From: Alterisphingorhabdus sp038748365 | GTDB lineage: Bacteria; Pseudomonadota; Alphaproteobacteria; Sphingomonadales; Sphingomonadaceae | Assembly: GCA_038748365.1 (NCBI GenBank) | Contig: JBCDIZ010000002.1 | Location: 248,001 to 312,000 of the forward strand | Length of the DNA stretch: 64,000 nucleotides | Reading direction: 5' to 3' | Shown: positions 25,682-32,743 of the stretch, one piece after another | Numbering within the stretch: position 1 is the first letter of the stretch | Layout of the letters: each line of letters starts with the position of its first letter | Position numbers and translations under genes: made by a program | Notes under the pieces: model-generated | What the model was told of the DNA's origin: nothing | What the model saw: the letters and a program-made list of their open reading frames with translations, nothing else | Databases searched by the model: none

Positions 25682-26574
25682 TGGCAGGTGCGGTACAGCC
25701 CCGTATTGCAGAGCTCAGCGACGCTGAATCTGCTCTGGCTCGAGCGCGACCCAACAATATTGATTATAGGGACCGCGACAGGCTGCACTATCTCGGTCAG
25801 TATCGCCGGGAGATACCGGTCAGCCTGACGCGGATGATGGAAAATGCCTATGACTGGGAGCATCTGCCCTATGTCCATGCATCATCCTTTGCCGATATCA
25901 CGCTAATCGACCAAGGGAATTGGGGCTGGCGGGCCAGACTTGATCTACCCGCAGATAAGGGTGGTGGCCACCAGTTGCTTGACTTGCGGGTAGATCGCGA
26001 GCGGCATTATTGGGTGTCGGCAGTCTTTTTCGGACTGGGAGCAGGGGTGGAGATCCATACCCAGGCCAGTACAGCAGAAACCGGCGGCATCGTCGTCGAG
26101 GTGGATTTCTTTCTTCCCGAACCGCCTGTGAATGACGCAATGGCGGCGGCTACACTGGCCTATCTCCAAGCGCAATATCACACGCTTTATGATGAAGATG
26201 AAACTTTGATGCGCGGGCGGCAAACAGCGCTTGATCAGGCAAGGCAAAGAGCAGACTTAGAAACATTATGGGAGACACCGATCACCGATCTCGACCCTTT
26301 GGAGACGCATAGCGTGACACTGAGGGGCAAACGCTTCTGTCTACGGCAGCATCAAGGCGACTGGATCGTCCACAGCGCCACCTGCCCGCATATGCTGGGT
26401 CCGCTGGATGATGCTGGTGCCATGAGCGAAGAAGGGGTGCTGACCTGCCCGTGGCATGGCTATCGCTTTAATGCGCGCACCGGCGCCAGCCTGAGCGGCA
26501 AATGTGGCGCTCTGCCTAAGGCACCGCGTCTTATAATCGATGAAGATATGCTGTCGCTGGAACTAGCCAGCTGA
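25681..26574 (+). CDS. Rieske-type oxygenase with reversed domain order
   Basis: Protein of 297 aa that carries the parts of a Rieske non-haem iron oxygenase in unusual order. Near the N-terminus ENAYDWEHLPYVH matches the mononuclear iron motif ENxxDxxHxxxxH (Asn55, Asp58 as bridging residue, His61, His66). YDEDETLMRGRQ (about 170-181) resembles the region that supplies the third, Asp, ligand. The Rieske [2Fe-2S] domain is at the C-terminus: CPH (Cys235, His237) and CPWH (Cys256, His259). Classical alpha subunits have the Rieske domain first. Overlap with the flavoprotein gene suggests a joint function, perhaps electron supply, but no dedicated ferredoxin or reductase gene is adjacent. Substrate unknown. 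Confidence 0.8.
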   Translation: MAGAVQPRIAELSDAESALARARPNNIDYRDRDRLHYLGQYRREIPVSLTRMMENAYDWEHLPYVHASSFADITLIDQGNWGWRARLDLPADKGGGHQLLDLRVDRERHYWVSAVFFGLGAGVEIHTQASTAETGGIVVEVDFFLPEPPVNDAMAAATLAYLQAQYHTLYDEDETLMRGRQTALDQARQRADLETLWETPITDLDPLETHSVTLRGKRFCLRQHQGDWIVHSATCPHMLGPLDDAGAMSEEGVLTCPWHGYRFNARTGASLSGKCGALPKAPRLIIDEDMLSLELAS

Positions 26575-26580
26575 CAGGGC

Positions 26581-27495
26581 CTATTCACGCAGCCCAAAAG
26601 CAAACACATCCGGGCGCGCATAATGGCCGGCAACATCCATATCGAACTGGCCACGGGTACGATCATTCAGATCGACTTCAGTGGTGAGAATGGCCTCTTC
26701 GCCAAATACAGGCCCGGCCAGCACTTCCCCCATCGGTGAGATGATGCAGGAGCCGCCTGAGATTAGTACCGTTTCGGACGTGTTGCCCTGAATAGTGTCA
26801 AATTGTTCTGTGCTCAGTGAAATATCACCACGCTCAAGATATTGACAGGCGGATAGCACAAAGCTCCGGCTTTCGAGTGCGATCATCTGCATGCTGGGCA
26901 GCCAGACTGGGCGGTCATCAACAGTAGAAACACAATAGAAATCGGGGTTGTGCGCATAATAATGGCTGCGCATCAGTGGCATATAATTTTCCCAGCATAT
27001 TGCACTGACCAGACGCCCGGCACTGCTGTCCATAACCGGCAGATCACCCGCATCGCCCATGCCCCAGATCAGCCGCTCCATAGCGGTTGGCATCAGCTTG
27101 CGATGTACGCCGAGCAGAGAACCGTCTTTCTCAAACCCAAAGGTCGAGCAATAGAGCGTTCCGCCCCGTTTTTCGATCACACCAGTAATGCAGGCGATGC
27201 CATTGGCCGCAACGGCTTCTGACAGCGCTGTGAAGCGTTCGGTGCCCAGTTCGACCGCATTGTCTGCATAAAGCCGAAAAAGCTCCCGCCCGGCCGTATT
27301 ACGCGAGCCGACACGCACACCAAAGTCGACGCCTTTGGGATAGCCACCGATATAGGCTTCCGGGAACACCACCAGCTCGCTACCCTCGGCTTTCGCTTTG
27401 GCCAGCCAATTGGTAAATGTGTTGATAGTGACGTCTGTGTTGAACGGGTCACTGCCTGCCTGAACGACGGAAACGGTGCGAATGTTTTTGATCAT
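26581..27495 (-). CDS. Nitrilase family carbon-nitrogen hydrolase
   Basis: Nitrilase-superfamily enzyme (304 aa) that hydrolyses a nitrile or amide. The Glu-Lys-Cys triad is complete: Glu in VVFPEAYIGGYPKG, Lys in GVHRKLMPT, Cys in SAICWENYMPL. The Trp after Cys and the segment IGGYPKG are typical of true nitrilases (branch 1). It is convergent with the Rieske gene, only six bases apart, and upstream of it on the same strand lies the luxR gene. Natural substrate unknown; arylaceto- or aliphatic nitriles are possible. Confidence 0.9.
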   Translation of the reverse strand: MIKNIRTVSVVQAGSDPFNTDVTINTFTNWLAKAKAEGSELVVFPEAYIGGYPKGVDFGVRVGSRNTAGRELFRLYADNAVELGTERFTALSEAVAANGIACITGVIEKRGGTLYCSTFGFEKDGSLLGVHRKLMPTAMERLIWGMGDAGDLPVMDSSAGRLVSAICWENYMPLMRSHYYAHNPDFYCVSTVDDRPVWLPSMQMIALESRSFVLSACQYLERGDISLSTEQFDTIQGNTSETVLISGGSCIISPMGEVLAGPVFGEEAILTTEVDLNDRTRGQFDMDVAGHYARPDVFAFGLRE

Positions 27496-27576
27496 GCTGT
27501 CTTAGACAACAGCAATCGCTTCAATTTCAATCATTAAATATGATGCAGTTGCGAGAACGCTGGCCCAATAATCAGT

Positions 27577-28314
27577 TCAATATCGCAATAGGCCATATTC
27601 AAGAGATCGTATGACAGCGCTTACCTTGTCGCTTACTTCCAATTTTGCGAAGATGCGCCGGATATAGGTATTCACTGTCGCTTCGCTGACTTTGATGATT
27701 TTGGCGATAAACGGGCCAGAATAGCCGCGGGCAATATGTCCGATAACTTCGCTTTCACGAGTTGAGAGAGTGACCTTATTTTCTATCGGTTTCTCCAGAA
27801 AATTGCAGATTTGCAGATGCGCTAATGAAGCAATAGCCATGAAGTCTACCAGAATTTGCTCATCCTCAATAAATGCGGGATCATTGAAGCCAAAGGATGT
27901 GTAAGCGTTACGCAAGTTGCGCCCGAATAGCGGCACACCAATCCCATTCATAATATCTACAGCTTTTGCCTCTGCCACAAATGCTTGCTCAGCCTGTGTA
28001 AGTCTGCGGACGCTCAACGCTTCTCTATGCTGCATGGGTTGTCCGTGTGTCATGATAATATCAGGTATGGGATCATGTTTGCGAAACTCAGGATCATGAT
28101 ATTTTTCCACAAAGGACTTGGGGAAACCATAGCTTAGCAGCTGGACAGTGGCAGATGTCGGGGATCGGAGTTTTCCGGCGAGGTGATAGCTGGCGCGGTC
28201 AATACCCAGTCCCATATAACCCGCTTTTGCGTACTCCAATATTGCCTGTATCCGGTCGGCTGATCTGATGCGGAATAGATGCTCTTCGAGGTTAAAATCT
28301 GCGCTCTTAGGCAT
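27577..28314 (-). CDS. LuxR-family regulator with autoinducer-binding domain (solo)
   Basis: Transcription factor of 245 aa. The N-terminal part (about 20-170) fits the autoinducer-binding domain of acyl-homoserine-lactone receptors, with YHDPEFRKHDPI and an aromatic-rich pocket. The C-terminus is a LuxR helix-turn-helix: LSTRESEVIGHIARGYSGPFIAKIIKVSEATVNTYIRRIFAKL. No luxI-type synthase gene is in the window, so it is a solo receptor here. It lies 81 bp upstream of the nitrilase gene and could control it. Divergent from a MarR-like gene; an imperfect dyad lies between them. Several classical signal-binding positions need an alignment to judge. Confidence 0.88.
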   Translation of the reverse strand: MPKSADFNLEEHLFRIRSADRIQAILEYAKAGYMGLGIDRASYHLAGKLRSPTSATVQLLSYGFPKSFVEKYHDPEFRKHDPIPDIIMTHGQPMQHREALSVRRLTQAEQAFVAEAKAVDIMNGIGVPLFGRNLRNAYTSFGFNDPAFIEDEQILVDFMAIASLAHLQICNFLEKPIENKVTLSTRESEVIGHIARGYSGPFIAKIIKVSEATVNTYIRRIFAKLEVSDKVSAVIRSLEYGLLRY

Positions 28315-28337
28315 ATTGAACCTCCGTAAATATAGTT

Positions 28338-28356
28338 ACAATGTTTTACATATTGT
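28338..28356. promoter_or_regulatory. Imperfect dyad between luxR and marR-like genes
   Basis: ACAATGTTTTACATATTGT has 5-bp complementary ends (ACAAT/ATTGT) and an AT-rich middle. It lies 24 bases upstream of the luxR start, in the shared divergent promoter region. It could be an operator of either regulator. Weak evidence. Confidence 0.25.
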
Positions 28357-28436
28357 CCAATATTCGCGTGACAGTAAAGGCAGTTTATTACTGGTACTCG
28401 GCTCACATTTACTGAGATACAAACAGGAGTGTGATT

Positions 28437-28916
28437 ATGCCAAGCTATGAGACAATGTCAGTCGATGATTCACCTATATTTGAACAACTTGGGAAAGCAG
28501 CATTTTTTGGTTGCCTGGATGATATTGATATCGCCAAGTTTATCAGGGCTATGCGCCGCAAAAGGGATGATGCTTTCAGCGATGGATACTTTGCCGACCC
28601 ATGTTGGGATATATTGCTGGAATTATATGTCAGCTATGCATCGGGTGAGGAGTTATCGACCAGCTATATTGGCTATCCTGCCCATATCCCTCTGACCACA
28701 GGATTGCGGCAGCTTGATATTCTGCAATCCGATGATCTCATCTATCGACGCAAAGACAGTGAGGATGCGCGGCGGACCATTGTTGGCCTTACTGCTAAAG
28801 GTATGGCTCGACTTAGGGAGCTGTTCGATACCTTTCGCGCAGAGCTGATGCAGATGCAGCAGATCAAGGTCAAAATGATATTGGACCGGCAGGCTGAAGT
28901 CAGCGGAGCAGAATAG
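28437..28916 (+). CDS. MarR-like winged-helix regulator
   Basis: Protein of about 159 aa. The C-terminal half reads like a MarR winged helix: TTGLRQLDILQSDDLIYRRKDSEDARRTIVGLTAKGMARLREL, with the wing DSEDARR and the helix after it. The N-terminal 50 residues are less typical and contain two Cys (FFGCLDD, DPCWDILL). ATG at 28437 is chosen because AGGAG lies seven bases upstream; a GTG at 28431 would add two residues. Divergent from luxR and convergent with the LytTR gene. Ligand and targets unknown. Confidence 0.8.
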   Translation: MPSYETMSVDDSPIFEQLGKAAFFGCLDDIDIAKFIRAMRRKRDDAFSDGYFADPCWDILLELYVSYASGEELSTSYIGYPAHIPLTTGLRQLDILQSDDLIYRRKDSEDARRTIVGLTAKGMARLRELFDTFRAELMQMQQIKVKMILDRQAEVSGAE

Positions 28917-28929
28917 CCAGCTTGCGCGC

Positions 28930-29739
28930 TTATAGCCACCTTGCCTCGACCAATGCTGATCGTTCGCGTCGGCTCACTGGCGCAACAATGCCCTTGGCTA
29001 ACTCCAATTTGGTCTTGCCGTCTGTCACGCGCACTCGCTCGATCGCATCGCGTGCTACCCACCATGAGCGATGTGTCTGCCGTCCATTAACCGCACCCGT
29101 CTCATCTACAGCATCGCGCATTCGCATGAGCACCAATTCGCTTCCCATGGATGTGTGGACACGAACATAATGACCTTCCGATTGGAGAGCCAGAAGAGCA
29201 CTGTTTTGCAAGCCGGGCTGCAACCTGCGAAGAATCGGCGCGGCTTCTATAGCGGGTTGGTCATTATACGCTCGCGTGCTGCTGCTAATGGCTTGCCCCA
29301 CAAGCAATCGACCAGCAACGAGAACCATACTGATAACGAGGCTGTTTATGAGGAAACGTGACAGTGCTGACAGTGGAGGGGCTGATCCGATCGAATTAAC
29401 CAGAAAGACGACCGGCGTCATAGAGAGAGCCAAAGCGAAAGTGAGCACCACGCCGGTGAACACCACACCCCGCTCGTCGAGGCGTGCGCGGACCAGCGCA
29501 GCCTCGATAGCAAATGCCAATAGACCGGCGACGGCACATAATCCCAGCCATAAGACGAGCCTCATTCCGAGAGAATATTGGAAGCTGCCAAGCGCACCTA
29601 TCCAGCCCATGAATAGGCCGCCAACAGCCATGGTGGCGACCCATGACAGTATTGGCGCGCGCAAATAGTCTGCCGTTCGTGCGACGTTAACGGCGACGTT
29701 CTGCTTTTCGTGCGAAACTTCATGCATTTCATTCATCAT
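28930..29739 (-). CDS. Membrane-bound LytTR-type transcriptional regulator
   Basis: Protein of about 269 aa with an N-terminal membrane part of four predicted helices (ILSWVATMAVGGLFMGWIGA, LVLWLGLCAVAGLLAFAIEA, a third around GVVFTGVVLTFALALS, a fourth around LINSLVISMVLVAG) and a C-terminal LytTR DNA-binding domain (ALQSEGHYVRVHTSMG, RTHRSWWVARDAIERV, LELAKGIVAPVSRRER). Membrane-tethered LytTR regulators sense an unknown signal through the membrane part. A start at 29739 (MMNEMHEVSH) after AAAGG leaves a promoter gap before the divergent cupin gene. The open frame continues to 29811, but that start would overlap the divergent gene. Confidence 0.85.
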   Translation of the reverse strand: MMNEMHEVSHEKQNVAVNVARTADYLRAPILSWVATMAVGGLFMGWIGALGSFQYSLGMRLVLWLGLCAVAGLLAFAIEAALVRARLDERGVVFTGVVLTFALALSMTPVVFLVNSIGSAPPLSALSRFLINSLVISMVLVAGRLLVGQAISSSTRAYNDQPAIEAAPILRRLQPGLQNSALLALQSEGHYVRVHTSMGSELVLMRMRDAVDETGAVNGRQTHRSWWVARDAIERVRVTDGKTKLELAKGIVAPVSRRERSALVEARWL

Positions 29740-29804
29740 CCTTTGCGGCTGATCGCCGAACGCCTCAGCTTTGAAGCGCAAATCCGTTCGCAAGGAGACA
29801 GTAT

Positions 29805-30596
29805 ATGCCAAGCTTCCTTTCTCATATCCTTATTGCGCTTTCTCTCCTCACTACTGCGAGTCCCGTGGTCGCGCAGAGCATCAATCCTCCCGAACGCATG
29901 GTTGTCGAAAACATTTTGCAACGGTTTGTCGAGGATTACAACGAGGATCCGATGGCGATCGATGCCACCTTTGGTATCGAGGTTGGCGAGGATCGCTGGC
30001 ACGTGGTTTCTACCACAAGCGCGGACGGCAGAGACACTCGATTGATCGATGGATTCGGTTCGACAGAGATGATGTATTACACGCTAAACCGCGAGACACT
30101 CCATCTGCTCGACCGTAAAGTCTGGAACGGCTTAACAGCAATGGCGGCGGCGACCTCAGCTGACGTAACACCGCTCAGTGTCTTGTATACAGCTGATTAT
30201 AAGAAGCCTGACAATTACGATCAGTTTTTTCGACGCGTGACTTTCCACTTCTGGAACCGCGGATACCCTGAGGTGACACGCTACGGACCGGAAAACAGCC
30301 GTGTCGCCCATGGTGCGCCTGCGACTGTGCTCTATTATGATGGCGGATTTCGCAGCGCTGTCTATCACGTTCCCGCCGGGCTTGGACCGGAACAGGCTCC
30401 CACACTGGCCGCCCCGTTCCCACGCATGATCATCGTACTTTCCGGCCTTGTTGAAGGTGAGATGGGTGGCAAAGCGTTTTCGGCAAAGCCTGGAGAGATG
30501 TTCTTGACGCCACCAAATATCCCGGCGAAGTTTTGGAATGCGTCAAACGATGAAACCCTCTCATTTGTGTGGGTTGCTTGGGGCGATGGGGCCTAG
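29805..30596 (+). CDS. Secreted cupin-domain protein
   Basis: Protein of 263 aa with a signal peptide (LIALSLLTTASPVVAQS). The middle is not recognised; the C-terminal 80 residues (MIIVLSGLVEGEMGGKAFSA to GEMFLTPPNIPAKFWNASND) fit a cupin barrel, though the classical His pair is not obvious. It is divergent from the LytTR regulator, 65 bp from its preferred start, so regulation by that protein is plausible. The 3' end nearly meets the crotonase gene on the other strand. Function unknown. Confidence 0.72.
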   Translation: MPSFLSHILIALSLLTTASPVVAQSINPPERMVVENILQRFVEDYNEDPMAIDATFGIEVGEDRWHVVSTTSADGRDTRLIDGFGSTEMMYYTLNRETLHLLDRKVWNGLTAMAAATSADVTPLSVLYTADYKKPDNYDQFFRRVTFHFWNRGYPEVTRYGPENSRVAHGAPATVLYYDGGFRSAVYHVPAGLGPEQAPTLAAPFPRMIIVLSGLVEGEMGGKAFSAKPGEMFLTPPNIPAKFWNASNDETLSFVWVAWGDGA

Positions 30597-30619
30597 ATCC
30601 TGACCCTAAAGCACAGCGG

Positions 30620-31378
30620 TTATTTACCCTGCCAATTGGGCTTGCGCTTTTCGGCAAATGCCAGGCTGCCCTCCTTAGCATCCTCAGAGGTGAAGACCGG
30701 CGCGGTGATCTCGGCCTGTTTCTTCCACCCTTCCTCTTCGGTCCAGTCATAGCTTTCATTGATGATCCGCTTGGTGGCCTTGAGCGCCAGCGGGCCATTG
30801 GCGGCGACCGAGGCGGCGAGTTCCATAGCGGCGTCAAGCGCTGCGCCTTCGGTCACGCGATTGACAAAGCCCATTTCATAGGCGCGCTGGGCGGTGTAGA
30901 AATCGCCGGTCAGTGCCATTTCCATGGCTAGCCGCTTGCCAACAACGTGTTGCAGCTTGAGAACACCGCCGGCGGCAGCGACCAGCGAGCGCTTGACTTC
31001 GGGGATACCGAATTTGGCTTTATCATTGGCAACACACAGGTCACAGGCCAGTGCCAGTTCGAGACCACCTGCCAGCGCATAGCCTTCCACTGCAGCAATC
31101 AGAGGCTTTTCTGGACCTTTCTCGGTGATGCCGCCAAAGCCATAACCGGGAACCATGGGGGACTCACCGCGCAGAAAGCCCTTCAAGTCCATGCCCGAAC
31201 AGAAAGTGCCACCCGCGCCGGTGAGGATGCCGGCATTGAGGCTATTGTCATTGTCGAGCTGCTCCATTGCGGCGCGAATGCCTTCGGCGGCGGCCTTGGT
31301 CATTGCGTTTTTGGCCTCTGGGCGATTGATGGTGACGACGATAAAACCGTCCTGAATATCGGTAAGCACTTCAGACAT
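30620..31378 (-). CDS. Enoyl-CoA hydratase/isomerase (crotonase family)
   Basis: Crotonase-fold enzyme of 252 aa. NRPEAKNAMTKAAAEGIRAA, the oxyanion-hole segment GAGGTFCSGMDLKGFLRGE and the second one EGYALAGGLELALACDLCVA are classical. KFGIPEVKRSLVAAAGGVLKL includes the Glu used by hydratases. The last part PLALKATKRIINESYDW and FAEKRKPNWQGK are typical. It is last of three genes with two acyl-CoA dehydrogenases, so the set performs dehydrogenation and hydration of an acyl-CoA. The chain (fatty acid, terpenoid or sterol side chain) is not readable. Confidence 0.92.
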   Translation of the reverse strand: MSEVLTDIQDGFIVVTINRPEAKNAMTKAAAEGIRAAMEQLDNDNSLNAGILTGAGGTFCSGMDLKGFLRGESPMVPGYGFGGITEKGPEKPLIAAVEGYALAGGLELALACDLCVANDKAKFGIPEVKRSLVAAAGGVLKLQHVVGKRLAMEMALTGDFYTAQRAYEMGFVNRVTEGAALDAAMELAASVAANGPLALKATKRIINESYDWTEEEGWKKQAEITAPVFTSEDAKEGSLAFAEKRKPNWQGK

Positions 31379-31404
31379 TGGGGTTTCTCCTTTTTCCTTT
31401 TCTT

Positions 31405-31488
31405 TCGTCGTTCCCGCGGAGGCGGGAACCCAGAGCCGCTTGCGTTGTGCTGTGTTGCTCTGGACCCCCGCCTGCGCGGGGGTGACGA
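31405..31488. repeat. REP-like long inverted repeat between crotonase and acyl-CoA dehydrogenase
   Basis: The left arm at 31405-31436 (TCGTCGTTCCCGCGGAGGCG onward) and the right arm at 31457-31488 are imperfect reverse complements of 32 bases, each also containing a small GC-rich palindrome (CCCGCGGAGGCGGG; CCCCCGCCTGCGCGGGGG). This is the common interspersed element of sphingomonads. It lies in an operon gap and may modulate mRNA stability. Confidence 0.75.
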
Positions 31489-31504
31489 CTTGATTAACGC
31501 GTCG

Positions 31505-32626
31505 TCAAAACAACAAATCCGCCAGCTTGGCGCGGTGCCAGGCGCCGTCGCCATGTTGCGAGGCATGCCATATGGCGGCGCGGCGGTAGAGCTGGGCATC
31601 GCAATCATGGGTGAAACCAAAGCCGCCATGAAACTGTATCGCGCGGTCGGCGGCAAAACTATAGACCTTATCACACGCCGCCTTGGCCATACGGGTGGCG
31701 ATCTCGCCCATGCCCTGATCGTTGAAGCAATGTGCCGCCGAATAGACATGGCTGCGCGCTTTTTCGTAATCGACATAGGCATTGGTGATCGGATGCTTGA
31801 GCGCCTGATATTCGCCAATGGTCTTGCCGAACTGTTTGCGGGTTTTGAGATAATCGAGAGTGTAGTCGATGACGGCCTGGGTGCCGCCTGCCATCTCCGC
31901 CGCCTGCAACAGCACCGCGGTGAGGTGGATATGCTCAAACGCGGCCTTGGTCTTGGCCTCATCAAGCAACGCAGAGGCGGGCAGGGTGATCCCGTCCAGC
32001 TTCAGCGCATAGGTGCGGCGGGTCTCGTCGATAATCTGCTCGCGCCGCAACGCGTCATCGCCAAAGGCATCGCGCGGGATGATCACCAGACGGGGCGCGC
32101 CATCCAACGAGACAGAGGCGATAATGATCTCGGCCTGTTCGGCATAGGGCACCAGCAGCTTTTCGCCGCTGAGGGTGATTTTGTCCCCGTCCGCTTTGGC
32201 ACTAGCGGTGATATTGTGCAGGTCCCAGTCGCCATGCGCTTCGGCCAGCGCCAATGTCGCCACTGCGCCCTCGGCGATTTTGGGCAGATAGTCTTCCTGC
32301 TGCGCCTCGGTGCCGCCTGCTACCAGAGCCTGCGCCGCCAAGGTGGTGTCGGCAAAGGGCGTGGTCATCAACCGGCGTCCCATTTGCTCGACAATCGGTA
32401 CGACTTCGCCCAGCGAAAGGCCCACGCCGCCTTGCGCTTCGGGGATGGCGATGGCGAGCCAGCCTAGCTCGGCAATCTCTTTCCAGACATCGGCGTCATA
32501 GCCCTGTGGATCTTCCAACAGGGTACGGACTTTTTCGATCGGGGATTTCTCGGCGCAGAAGCTGGCCGCGACATTCATCAGCTCGATCTGTTCTTCGGAA
32601 TATCCGATAGACCCTAGATTTTCCAT
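31505..32626 (-). CDS. Acyl-CoA dehydrogenase
   Basis: Flavoprotein of 373 aa that introduces a 2,3-double bond in an acyl-CoA. Domains in order: N-terminal helices (SFCAEKSPIEKVRTLLEDPQ), the middle beta domain (ALAEAHGDWDLHNITASAKA, LSGEKLLVPYAEQAE) and the C-terminal helical domain (LDYLKTRKQFGKTIGEYQAL, AADRAIQFHGGFGFTHDCDA). The position of the usual catalytic Glu is not clear, which, with the neighbouring second dehydrogenase, points to an alpha/beta heteromeric enzyme as in sterol-degrading ACADs. That is an inference. Follows the longer dehydrogenase gene on the same strand. Confidence 0.9.
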   Translation of the reverse strand: MENLGSIGYSEEQIELMNVAASFCAEKSPIEKVRTLLEDPQGYDADVWKEIAELGWLAIAIPEAQGGVGLSLGEVVPIVEQMGRRLMTTPFADTTLAAQALVAGGTEAQQEDYLPKIAEGAVATLALAEAHGDWDLHNITASAKADGDKITLSGEKLLVPYAEQAEIIIASVSLDGAPRLVIIPRDAFGDDALRREQIIDETRRTYALKLDGITLPASALLDEAKTKAAFEHIHLTAVLLQAAEMAGGTQAVIDYTLDYLKTRKQFGKTIGEYQALKHPITNAYVDYEKARSHVYSAAHCFNDQGMGEIATRMAKAACDKVYSFAADRAIQFHGGFGFTHDCDAQLYRRAAIWHASQHGDGAWHRAKLADLLF

Positions 32627-32645
32627 GATATTACCTTATTCAAAC

Positions 32646-32731
32646 ACCGTAAGTCCTGAGCTTGTCGAAGGGCGCTTCGCATTTTCGCACCATGCTGACA
32701 AACGCACTTCGACAAGCTCAGTGCTAACGGT
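32646..32731. repeat. REP-like inverted repeat between the two acyl-CoA dehydrogenases
   Basis: Arms at 32646-32674 and 32703-32731 are near-perfect reverse complements with the core TGAGCTTGTCGAAG / CTTCGACAAGCTCA, separated by 28 bases. The same core occurs at 35848-35924. Confidence 0.8.
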
Positions 32732-32743
32732 TTATGTGGATTG

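Noticed and set aside
30947..32467. 506-codon open frame on the plus strand, antisense to the crotonase and acyl-CoA dehydrogenase genes
   Set aside because: The minus-strand frames encode clear family proteins. The plus-strand frame has no start signal, no domain and spans a REP element.
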